A stretch of 64,000 nt of DNA from Ganoderma boninense (taxonomy: Eukaryota > Basidiomycota > Agaricomycetes > Polyporales > Polyporaceae), in the NCBI GenBank assembly GCA_002900995.3, contig CM035306.1:744001-808000 (forward strand). The letters are read 5' to 3'. Below are positions 22,531 to 33,110 of this stretch, piece after piece (position 1 is the stretch's first letter; every line of letters starts with the position of its first letter). The translations under genes and the position numbers were made by a program. The notes under the pieces are model-generated. The model had not been told where the DNA came from. It searched no databases and saw nothing but the letters and a program-made list of their open reading frames with translations.

Positions 22531-24157
22531 CTATATACGGAGGAAGCTACGTAAGAAAAGCATGATCCTCCATCCAATCTCGTAATGGGAGATAGCAGTC
22601 AACAACCGACGGCCAAGCGATGGCGGAGGCGTGCGATAGACCCCGGGAGTCGTGCTGAAACCGGGCGGCACTTTCGACCAGTACATATTTGCGTCGTCCA
22701 CAGCATCCCAACTCCCCTCCAGCTGCACGGGGGTGCAGAGCACGTCGCCCGATAATTCGCGAGTGGCATCCTCGAAGAACGACAACGCATCTGCTGCCAT
22801 GAAGCGCTCCGATATGACGTGAGTCGTCATCCGGTCGAAAAGAGGCGCGAACATGGGGATCATGGGGACTACATCCTGCTCCGAGTCGTGCCGTCAGTCC
22901 CGAACGTCTTAAGCTGTGAGCTGCAAGGGGTGATGACGCACAATGAAGCTTACTCGGAACATGTTCCCGAGACACCCGACGTCGTACGCGAACGGGTTGT
23001 AGTCGTGCTCAGCCAGATCCACGTCCGTCGGCCGGCACCGTGTGAAGGACGCTATGTCCTCGGCGGGCAGACGGCATGTCTCGAGGGGCGTGCTCAACGG
23101 CAACTTGAGAGACCTGTCGTAGTCCATGAGGCTGTGCAAAGCATTGGGTCCCTGCCGGTGCTCCTCAAGCGCACGGTTGAACACGTCTGTAAATGTGCCA
23201 AAGGTGTAGTAGTTGACCAGGAGGTTGTGGAAGTCGATGTCCTGTCCGTTCCGTGATGAGTTAGTCACAGTTGTGGATCGGCGGAAGGTCCGTAAAACGT
23301 ACACGGTGCACGATCCGACGGCTGTGCAGGAAAGCAAGGCCCTGGAGGCTGCTCAGCGGTCACGTACTCGGCATGCTGTGTCACGGTAGATCCTTACATT
23401 GAGCAGACATCGCATCAGGGCTAGGACTCCGCCGACGGTCTCGAAGGTGTGGAGCTGGGAGCCGTCTCCCCATCTAGGCCATATGAGCATATGATGAAAA
23501 ACGCATAGACGATGGAGCGCACCAAGGCATCACGACGAAGGAGAAATCATACGGGCTGTCAAGGATGGCCACAGTTGGCAGTACACCGTGGAAATCCGGC
23601 CCCCATAACTCACTACAGTGCAGCAGCTCTTCGTAAACATGGAATTCCTCGGAACCCCGCTTCACGATCTTAATGATGACGTCTCTCATATGTGAGTCAC
23701 GGCCGGGGGCGAATTTCGGCTGCGTGTACAAAAGTTGAAGTGAGTGACGATTTACCAACACTGGCATTGGACTCACAGGCATGGGGATTCGTCGTCTAGG
23801 CGCTTCAACGCCATGGCCATAAACGGCATACGGCAGAGCTGGAGGACATTTCGTAGGCGGAGGGAAAGCGTAACTCGAATCTCCGTCGCTAGACTCGGAA
23901 TAGTATTTGTAGAGGTGGAATCCACGGGCTGCGAACCACGGTTGATACGCTCGCCAAAAGGGCTTCATGGCGCCCCACCCACAACCGAACTCCCCTCCAA
24001 TCAAGGATACGTCCATCTGGTGCACATTAAATCAGATAGAGAGGTCGCGAGCCTGTCATAGTAAGCCACTCACGTACGGAAGCGGTTCATCCGTCGTCTC
24101 GTTGGTAACGGATGGACTCCCGCAGGACCCTTCCGAGGCCGAGTCTCGAGTCAACAT
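22531..24157 (-). pseudogene. Kinase-like K2, near-identical inverted twin of K4, with a stop across an exon junction
   Basis: Exon layout and motifs follow K1: RDVIIKIVKRGSEEFHVYEEL, GLAFLHSRRIVHR/DIDFHNLLVNYY, LMDYDRSLKLP and AEHDYNPFAYDVGCLGNMF, ending FLRSFLRI. From about 24090 to 22531 it matches K4 (55135-56695, opposite strand) almost base for base, introns included. The exon ending VVMP closes with TG (change at 23524) where all other copies have AG. Joined to the next exon's A, this makes TGA instead of AGA/AGG (Arg), a stop in the N-lobe, and it also weakens the donor. K2 is therefore probably non-functional unless splicing differs. The presumed start is the ATG at 24157 (MLTRDSASEGSCG). 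Confidence 0.72.
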
Positions 24158-25627
24158 ATCAAAAATACTTGAGTAAGATATTAACTGGTAGTAAATAGTA
24201 TTATATCGTGCACGAGAGGAGAGAGAAGTGGGAGAGGGGGCAGTCTTCAGCTCGAAGTCAAGGTCGCGGTCAGGAGGACACGAGCGCTCCAGAACCTCAA
24301 CCACTCTTGGCGCTAAATATAGTCCCACGTGTATTCTCATCTGCCTCAGCGCCCGCTCCGAGTCAGGCTTGTTTGTGTTTGTCCGGTGTCTCTCACACTC
24401 AGAGGACACATAAGTATTCGATACCCCCCTTGGTCTATGCTTCTCCATCATTGGCGGCCAGGACCGACTCGTCTCACCACCGGCATTTCATGCTGAGTGA
24501 CACCGGAAGCATTCCCTTAGGCCATTTGGACGGGGCTGGGGGTCGTCTTCGCCGATGGTCACTGGTGTGTCGCAATTTCATCGACCATTGCCATCAACGG
24601 GTCCAGAAACTGATCTTCGTCCTATAGCACCGGTTTTCTATCGCATGGACACAGTACGCGTCATCGAGCGCGGTGCCATTGCAAACGCATCAATTCGGAT
24701 GTCAACTGAGTCTCACCATGGTGAGCAATGCAAATCCTGTAACCGGTTTTGGAACGCCATTTCGCCTCTCCACTTCTTAGTGTTTGAAGCACGCACTAAG
24801 GCTTCTGCACGTACAGTCTTAATTGGCGTTTAAGATTACGTTGACGGCGTTTTCGATGCGCTGGTACAGGGCGACACGCTCACCGGACGACGCCGTATCC
24901 TATGCGGCCTACGTTTGGCCAGACTACTGGACGTATCTGGTGGTATGCTTGGGCGGTATGACGCCTATCGTATTTCATTCCGAGATCCCTGCTCTTCGAT
25001 CATCCGACTCTTTGTTCTGCGACCATCATTCTGGCAGAACGGTGGGAGGATCCGTGCCGGTCGGGAACAAGGCTCGTGGAGATATTCCGAACGCAAAGAT
25101 GGCGCAAGGTCGATGCTCACTTTGAAGATTGACGAGTTTGATATTATTCTGCTTGCGGTGCATGACGGCATGACTGTTCGTCTCTCGTTAGTAAGTTTTT
25201 AATCTAATCTGACCGTCCTTTCCCCATTCAGACTCGTGGTGCAAGGTTTCACCGCGGCGTCGACCGCTTCGTCGACCATCCGAGACTATATTTTAGAGAT
25301 TGAACTTGAACCCCGGTGTGGCATCCGGAGAATCGCGAGCAGTCTCAGCGAGGGGCTGTCCTCGTCTACCGCGTGGGCATCTCCCTACCCCTCACCGTTG
25401 CAATTTCAAGAGGTGGGCGGTCCGGTTCTGTGTTTTGATATTGAGGGCGTGACGCTCCGCAGCCTTGCTCCCTACAATGGACCGTAAAAGGTGGGGTTGG
25501 GCAGGGTGGTGCCTCCTTGCTCGACGCTGCTGGTCCCTCTCTGCTGCTAAGTACTAAGTGTTCGCCTATACAGCTGTGCTGTACCTTTTCGTTCTCTTGC
25601 TATCCTCACGCTCTTCAGATATTCGAT
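24158..25627. other. Divergent spacer between K2 and PL14-C
   Basis: It contains the K2 upstream motif (24282-24314), and from about 24.64 kb sequence related to the region upstream of PL14-B. The frame at 24.82-25.20 kb shows no recognised domain. No intact gene was seen. Confidence 0.5.
24282..24314 (-). promoter_or_regulatory. Shared upstream motif of kinase-like genes (K2)
   Basis: On the minus strand it reads GGCGCCAAGAGTGG then TTGAGGTTCTGGAGCGCTC, about 125 bp before the K2 ATG. Confidence 0.6.
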
Positions 25628-26684
25628 ATGCTCGCCACGATCGCTCTTGCTTTCGGACTCGCGTCCACAGTCTCCGCTGTCCCTCTTACCTCCGACGCGA
25701 CCCTCACCGCGCGGGCGACGTCCGTCCTGTTCCCCGTCTCTAACTCTCCCTCATGGTCTGTTTCCAAGCAGGTCTCGAACGCCTTGCCCTTCACCGATGC
25801 GACATTGAACATCACCAAGCTGATCAAGGGGTTCACGCACGAGATCGTCAAAGCACCGGATGGCATCACGTCGATCCAGTCCAGCTACCCGAAGGGCTCC
25901 TTCAACCCCTCGCATACCCCCAAGGGCGGCATCTCGTTCTACGCCTCAGGCCCGAAGAAGGTGGACATGACCACCGCGCAGGAGGCCACCCTCTCCTACT
26001 CCGTCTTCTTCCCGAAGGGCTTCGATTTCGTGAAAGGCGGGAAGCTCCCCGGTCTCTGTAAGCACCTCCCCGTCCGACCGAATCAGCTGAACGACACTGA
26101 CGTCGCTATCCTACTTATCAGACGGTGGAGACAGCGACAAGGAGGCGACCGGGTGCTCGGGCGGGCGGCGCGACAACGGGTGCTTCTCCGCGCGCTTCAT
26201 GTGGCGGCGCGAGGGCGCAGGCGAGATCTACACGTACCTCCCACCCGGCGCCCCACAGAACAAGGCGGTGTGCAAGGTCCCCCCGAAGTCCGAGTGCAAC
26301 GACGTGTACGGCGCGTCCGTCGGGCGCGGCTCGTTCACGTTCACGCCGGGCAAGCGCACGGTCATCGGGCAGCGCGTCCGGCTGAACGACGTCGGGAAGG
26401 CGAACGGGGAGCTCGAGCTGTTCGTCGACGGCAAGAGCATCTATACCGTCCCTGGCCTTGTGCTGAGGACTGCGGAGTCGGGGCACATTCGGGGGATCCA
26501 GATGCAGTCGTTCTTCGGAGGTGAGTGCTTTTTGAACTAAAACGGTGGATATATGCTGCGGGTTTGGGGACGGCTGTGGCTGATGCGGTTTTGGGGCGCA
26601 GGTAGCGATTCTACTTGGGCGACGCCGAAGGACCAGAAGGCGTTCTTCGGCGACTTCTCCGTCGCAATCACCAAGAAGCTCTGA
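25628..26684 (+). CDS. PL14 polysaccharide lyase copy C, secreted
   Basis: Exons 25628-26057, 26122-26520 and 26602-26684 give an intact 303-residue protein. MLATIALAFGLASTVSAVPL is a signal peptide. The catalytic residues are kept in KGGKLPGLYGG and CFSARFMWRREGAGEIYTYLP; the conserved TDG before Tyr-x-Tyr is REG here. It ends GDFSVAITKKL like copy B, its nearest relative. The upstream region is also related to that of copy B, but the TATA box is degenerate (GTAAAAGG near 25.48 kb), so expression may differ. It is separated from copy B by K1 and K2, which point the other way. Confidence 0.9.
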
Positions 26685-27760
26685 AAGGCGTTTGAGACCC
26701 GCGTCCGATAACTCTCCCAGCATGACAGGCTTCGCAGCATTTACGACTACGTTCATATACGAGCTCTCGCAGTGGGTGCATGATGGAGCCATGACTTCCA
26801 TTCGACCTCATTCTGCATTGTCACTATCGCTAACGCAAGCATCCGGGCTATTGCACGTCTACGCTGACATGAACCTACTCATCGCTACTTTGTATTGGTG
26901 CCGTAGTGCTGCGCTATACTCACAATTCCCTTGCTTCACTCGCGCTGTGTGACGCTTACCTGAGTGGCCTGCCTCTCCCGCTAAATGGCTCCAGATCCAT
27001 TGTTCAATATCTTTCTTATGGCGTCTGTCACCGTTGTGGCTCGTCTAGACGTCGGGATATCCAGAGGGTGCTGTGATTTGGCGTGCGACCGCCGTGGCTG
27101 GAGGAGGTCTGCGTTCCAGTCAGTATTGTATTTTTAGGTGGCTGTCAAGTAGGGACCCATGACGGTCCACAAGCGTGGGACTCTCCCGCCGATCAAGCTG
27201 CGCCATGCCACCGAGCAAATGCCACTTGCCTCTACTCTCCTTCGACCTTACCTTACCTCTTGCTTTCATCGGCCCCATGTCCTACGGGAGAGCCTGTCCC
27301 CGGTCGCTTGAACTGGAACAACGAGGCCAGCATAGGTAAATTAACATGAGTTAATCATGTTCTTGACATGCCAGTGACTCCTATTGACAGTCGTAAGCAG
27401 CAACATCGACACCCCAGGAAGGAGCCACGCATATACCCTTCATTTTGGAGGAAAATCGATGTCAGGTGGCCTACTCGAATAATGTCCACGTGTAGATATT
27501 CGCGCCTCGGCATGTCGAGGAGTGTCGAGGCCGCCGTCCAAATTCAAGTTGTCCTCGCGCCACGGCGCGTCTCTAGCAAGAGTCGGCCATTGGAACCTGC
27601 CTTGCTCGAACAGTGTATATACCGGAGTTGATGGAGATTGTGCAACGGTGAGTGATGCATAGATTAAGAATGTCACGGAGAGATTCACGGAGGGACGATG
27701 TACAGAAAGCCCGAGCCTGGAGCCACCGCATGCGCCCAGCGGGAGCAGCCTCAGTTCACT
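26685..27760. other. Intergenic, nothing recognised
   Basis: No coding exon, RNA gene or clear repeat was seen between PL14-C and the decamer array. Confidence 0.5.
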
Positions 27761-27811
27761 GGATACATCCTTGTCTGTCAGGATACATCCTGGACAGAGA
27801 AGGATGCATCC
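27761..27811. repeat. Triple palindromic decamer array, left
   Basis: GGATACATCC (27761-27770), GGATACATCC (27781-27790) and GGATGCATCC (27802-27811) are spaced 20 and 21 bp start to start, about two helical turns. A matching triple array lies at 43961-44011, and both end in AAGGATGCATCCTACA. Confidence 0.75.
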
Positions 27812-27873
27812 TACAGATACCCTGATGCGGAGCGCAGGATAAGCGCTCGTTCAGGAATCCAGCCTGAATAAAA

Positions 27874-27950
27874 TCGAGCTCGCGGGGGAATCGAACCAAC
27901 GACACCAGATCAGGGATCCTAGGCGCGCCATTCCGCTGCACCACAAGACC
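27874..27950 (-). pseudogene. tRNA-like sequence with intact pol III boxes (tRNA pseudogene or SINE head)
   Basis: On the minus strand TGGTGCAGCGGAATGG fits an A box and GGTTCGATTCC is a perfect B box. TTTT at 27873-27870 directly follows as a pol III terminator. The acceptor has 6 of 7 pairs at best, the anticodon arm carries an extra base around CCCT, and the T stem has two mismatches, so it does not fold as a clean tRNA. The body resembles tRNA-Arg. A transcribed but non-decoding RNA is possible. Confidence 0.55.
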
Positions 27951-27954
27951 TTTG

Positions 27955-29934
27955 TTATGGGGCTAGAATTATGTTATACATCGTATTTCGCCCACTGCCG
28001 TCGTCACTTCCCGCTGCTCGTCTTTCTGCGAGGCTCATCTATTCCTTGCACCTGACTGCCATCGCCCTTGCTCCTTGTTCTTCCTCTCTTTCCCTCCTCA
28101 TCTATCTTGGAAGCTTGCTCGCGGTTTCAAAGTCGCCCCTCAATGGTGAATTCAAGCTTCTATCGCACGGAAACCCGTTCAACAGCGCGACGGAGCTCTC
28201 GAGTGGAAGACAGGGATGAGAGGAAGGACGGGTGCTGGCGTGATGATAGAGGTAAGTGGACCCATATGAATCTTTCTCTTCCTCCGTCAGTCCACCGGCC
28301 ACATAGCCGCAGTGTGATTCCTCCGCACCTCGAGAACTGGGTTGACCCGGATGCCTCGGTGCAATATCTTCATCCCCCAAAAATGCAACTTCTCGTTCTT
28401 GTATCCACATCTAGGTCACTATCCATGCATCCGAACCCTCCCGATCCAGTCAACCCCCCCCCCCGATCCAGTCAAACCCTCCCACACAGCCCGAGCTTTC
28501 TGGAGTATTGCGAAAACCCATCGTCCGTTTCAACACTCTTCGCTCATCAAACCAGAATCAATCTGCTCCCCCCTTGCTGGCTGCCCCCCTTCCCTCGTCT
28601 CCAGCATGTTCTCCCTACCGTCTTCTAACTAACCCCCGGCCTTCAGCTCCGAGCTCAGCCGATGGTTCGGGTCTTTGTGGATCATTGCCGAAGCAAGGAG
28701 GGAGACACTCATCGGGACCTTCTCTCTTGGGAAGAAACTCGACGTGTCAATGGTGATCGGCTAGATGGACGGACGGCGAGTGGGTATGACCCCCACGGCG
28801 GGTGGCTGCACGGGGCCGTGCGTCAAGGACACCCCCGATACAGGTGCGCTTCACAGTCTTCGCGATTCTCAGCTTGGATCAGAGTCGCGGCGAAGTGGGT
28901 TTGTACGCGCATGTTTATTGGGATCCATGTCAAATATTGAGAGGACAATGCAGGACGGGCAGCTGGCACCGCGATGGCTTCGGGGCGGGTTGGATCTTGA
29001 GGGGCCAGGCGGTGTACGAGATGGTGCTGGGCTGGTAGGAGGGCGAGTCGCAGGTGTGTGCGAAGCATTACACTAACAGGTACATCTATCTTTTGCGGGT
29101 TAGAATGCTGTGGAGAAAGTTGACAAGGGGATGTGGTGCAGCGAGCAGTAGAACATGCGCGGCCATGACTACTACGAGTTGTGTATGTGTAGTAGGCTTT
29201 CATTCACTCGTATGTCTCAGGTCTGCCCCTTCCACGCAGAGTGCATCGCGCGCAACGCGACCACAGCGCATCGCACTTATGTTTGTTCGCGCACACTCAG
29301 GCGAGTACTATTCGCCAGCCATGGCAACAACTCAGCGACCGCAAAATCTCATTCGCTGGAGCAATACCAATACCGTAATCAAGGCCGTCGCCGGGTCAGA
29401 TCAAATACCACTGCCTTCGCATCCTGTCCGGCCCGCCAGACCTCTGACGCGAACAACTCCGCATCCCGCGCGTGCAGCAGTTGGACCTGATTTCGTCGCG
29501 TAGGAATAGGGTCAGGCAAGGTGTTGTGAGTCTTAGCACAAGGGCGGCTCTGTTGGCCTGCGTTCAAAGACGTCTTGAACGTGTGGAGCAAGGTCTAGAT
29601 GGCTAGAAACAGCCTACATATATTCGACTTATAAGTTGTAAGTAACGGATGGAGAGAAGGCTAGATGTCACACCAATCTGTCGAGTGTAAAGGAAGTAGA
29701 TCTGGGGTTTGTATGATTGAGAAGACATAAGCAAATAAGGCAGCCAGGGTGATGGGCTCGCAGAGCAGAGCCCTTGCGGCTGGTCGAGGAAATAAGACCA
29801 AAGGGGCGCAGACATCAAGAATAGCGAAATGGATAAATGAAAACGGCAGGTGGGGGACAAAATTATTAACAGTAGAACTTGAGACATTGGGGTTCTAAAC
29901 GGGGTAAGTGTCGTGCGAACGATGCTCCCGCGCA
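27955..29934. other. Left flank of the KDZ region, no intact gene
   Basis: A block at about 28280-28400 is related to 38810-38950 in front of the transposase (shared CCACCGGCCA, GCCGCAGTGTGAT and TCGAGAACTGG). Short frames at 28.3-29.5 kb show no family signature. Confidence 0.45.
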
Positions 29935-32563
29935 CTAGCTGAGGACGCGCTCCTTGCCTTTGCGAGCCGGATGCTCGATGGTCGTGCACGCACCATAGGC
30001 CTGCCCAATGACCTCCGGCCAAGCGGTGAGAGCGCCGACAAAGGGGAGACGAATGAGGATGGTGTGATAACCAGGCTCTACGGAGACCTCGAGGGATGCC
30101 GTCAGCGCATGCAAACGCCAGTCCGTGGTCGCCGGGTTCCACATATGGAACTGGTAAATTTGGGTAGCGTCGAAAATCCGGCGAACGATGTGATACATTG
30201 CCAAGTTGATTTCACAGCGGCGCTGGTCTAGGGTGATCATCTTTGTCGCCGGTGGGAGATCGTCCTAGACGGTACAGGGATTAAATCCAAAACTTGTCAA
30301 GGTGCATGGAGTACTTACATCGTACCAGATCTTAACTATCAACATCCATTGAGTGGCCTGATTGAACACGGGGAGCGGCCCGTCTGCGAGATTGGCCAGA
30401 GAAGGATAGATCTCGAAGCGGTAGATGTCCCCAAATGGTATGAAGCCTTCGACGGGACTGCTCAACTGTGGTGCTGCGCTCCGGCGCGAGAGAGCAGGGT
30501 GCGCGTCGGACACTGACTCGGAGGCGTTGAGCTTCGAGTGCGGCGAAACGTAAGCGTCACCGTCCTCCGTCCCTTCTGCGAAAAGGTCAGTGGCTTGGCT
30601 GGAAGGGGAGTCGGAGGGGAGGAGGTCGGTGAGACAAGTAGGTGATCGAGAGGCAACAAGTCCACGATGCGTGCGCGTGAGAGTCGAGACGTCTAGACCA
30701 GATGCAGCCACATTTTCCTTGCTGGGGTTCGGTTCACCACGACTATCCTCCGAGTCGGTGAGCTCAATGACGTCGGAAGGGGTGGTGGCGCGGCGAATGA
30801 TGGGCTTCCGAGTCCGTATACGTTCCTTGCTGTCGGACTCAGAGCAATGGTCCTCGGACTCGGAGTCTGTCAGCGAAATGGTGCTAGCAGCGCGGGACAG
30901 GATCGGAGCTACGGTGGGGATGCCGTTATCGTTGTTGTCGTTGTCCCCGTCGTCGCCCTCGCTATCAGAACTGATCTCGATTATGTCCGGGGGGCTAGGA
31001 GCCGGGGCCCCGCGCGCGCGTGGTACCGCGACGGGGACGGAGGCTGACTTTTGAGCCAGGGCTGCCTTCACACGAGTAGGAACCTTAGGTCTTGTTGTAA
31101 GAGCGGTGTAAACAGTGAAAAATGGAGTACATACGATGTAAGCATTGAGCCTCCCGGGCCTGTTGCGCGTCGCAGGGGTTGGGGTATCGAGCACGGACTC
31201 GCTGTCTTCATCAGCACCTTGCGCCCCGTGCTGTTGCGTACTTCCAGACTGGCTGTTCGGCATGGTGATGGGCACACCCATGTCCTGGGTGAGCTCAAGG
31301 AACTCCTGACCGCACGTCAGTCAACACCTCTTCACAATGATGGAAGGTTGCTCACTTTGATCAGCACCTCTAAGGCGCGTGGCTTCGTAGCCAATGCTTC
31401 TAACACCCGCGGCATCTTGTCTGAGTTGTTCGAGGTGCGTGGCTTCTTCGATGGGCCAGCAACATTGAGTGACTGGAGGCTGCGCATGAGAATGGGCGTT
31501 GGATCACAGCATGTCAACCTACCTGAGCGATGGGTTGTCCTCCTTCTTCGCGACGTCGCTTCATGATAGATGCACCCTGGCGTTGAGTTAGCTGATACCC
31601 TACCGGCATGAGAAATGAACTTGCCTCAGCATCCAGAGATGCCTGAAGTCCACGCGCGAACATTTCGTCATTTATGTTCCTGATGCGCTGGTCTAGAGGG
31701 GATGGAGAGACTGTCCCCAGCGCACGCGCAGCATGGCCGACATCTCCGCTGATCTTCGACAACGCCATCGTCGAAGCGCAAGGTGGAGAAACCAAAGGAG
31801 CGAGCGGCGCAGAATGGTATGAAGCCGCCGTCATAGTGTCAAGCTTCATCGATGAACTGGAAGTCGCGAGCGATGGAGCCTACATCATGTACCATCTTAA
31901 AACCGTCTCTAGCTCAATCGTTAAGGCTGGACGTACCGTGCTGGAGGACGTAGTTGCATCTAAATTCGGAAACATGCCTCGAACGAATGCTTCAAACCCA
32001 GAAACCTGACGCGCGGTCTCCTAAGAAATAGTGAGTTAGCAGTGGTGAATGCTTGTCTAGTAATGAGCTACTGACGAGCACAGAGGCACTTGCCGCTCTG
32101 GCGCGTTGATGCCGTGAAGGAGCTGAAGACGACTACATATCATGTCAGTTCTAGTTGCAATCCATCACGCTAGTATCCAGACGTACATGGTTTGAGCTGG
32201 TTCGAGCCGCCTCAATGGCCTCGACAAGATGCGGGGGTGTGCCTGGCTGAGGCGGAAAGTGGATGTTCTTGCATTTGGTGCACTTCAATGAAGGTGTCAG
32301 AAGGCGCAGAAACCTAAACGAGATAACAATGCACGTACACATCGGTACCACTCGCCAGCACGTCCCTGACGAAAAGCCAAACGCTCAATGACCGTACCGA
32401 TTCCTCCGCACTGCGGACAGTTCCGAGATTGGGGAGTGCTTGAGTCGTAAGGCTTGCGATCGAAGGCGCCTTGGTGACACAACGCGCGGACCTCTGGGGA
32501 GTAGTTGGGCTTCTTCGGTTGGGGAGTAGAGAAACCCAGGAGGCGGGGATTGACTCGAACCAT
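29935..32563 (-). CDS. Unrecognised KDZ-region protein with zinc ribbon and SUMO-interaction-like motifs
   Basis: The gene starts at 32563 (MVRVNPRLLGFS). Exons 1-2 join to a Cys4 module, CPQCGGIG...RQGRAGEWYRCTKCKNIHF, which looks like a zinc ribbon. Several short exons follow (QVSGFEAFVRGMFPN; DQRIRNINDEMFARGLQASL). A large exon (30.3-31.3 kb) is Ser/Asp-rich and carries two hydrophobic-acidic strings, PDIIEISSDSE and DVIELTDSE, that resemble SUMO-interacting motifs. The last exons encode a more ordered domain (GDIYRFEIYPSL; WMLIVKIWYD; MITLDQRRCEINLAMYHIVRRIFDAT as one block) and stop at 29935. I do not recognise the family. It could be an element-encoded chromatin or DNA-targeting factor (inference). 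Intron borders are approximate. Confidence 0.5.
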
Positions 32564-33110
32564 GGAGCAGTCCTCTCAGCGGCGCGAGCGCCACAGTGGC
32601 TCAGAGAGGGAGAGGCGGAAAGGTGCGGCCCCGAGAGGCTGAGAAGTGGGGGGTCGGCGGTCGCCTGGCGGACTGACGAGTCTTTCGCCCCTTTTTATGG
32701 GGCTCAGCTCGGGCGTCTTCTGCGAAGATATACGATGGCGAGGAGGGGTTACCTGCCAAAAAGCAGGAAATTTCAGTCGGCATCACCGTATCACTGTCAC
32801 AAATTTTATGTGCTCTCGGCGAAATTCTGAAGCAACTGGTGAGATATTTGGATCGCGATTGTGCCTTTCTTTCTGACGTTTTCTAACTACAAAAGAAATG
32901 TTTTGCCATGTCCCTGTCGGGTGAACGTCATCTGCCCGACTCTTCTAGTACTTCCTACGTTTAACCGTTCGCTCCATCGCTTCATGTTGCCTGTCAGTAT
33001 CAGTCGTGGCTCTCTTCGTGTCATCCGCTCGACGACGTAACTTGTTTGCAGCTGACATGTCCCTAGTCACATTGATTAGTGACCCCGTGCAGGAAGAAAT
33101 AGGAAAAGGC
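32564..33110. other. Spacer between two minus-strand KDZ-region genes
   Basis: This is a promoter-side spacer for the gene starting at 32563. No exon was recognised. Confidence 0.4.

Noticed and set aside
25517..26524. Single long open frame through PL14-C without splicing
   Set aside because: It reads through intron 1 into an Arg-rich wrong frame; the spliced version restores the lyase motifs and matches three paralogs.
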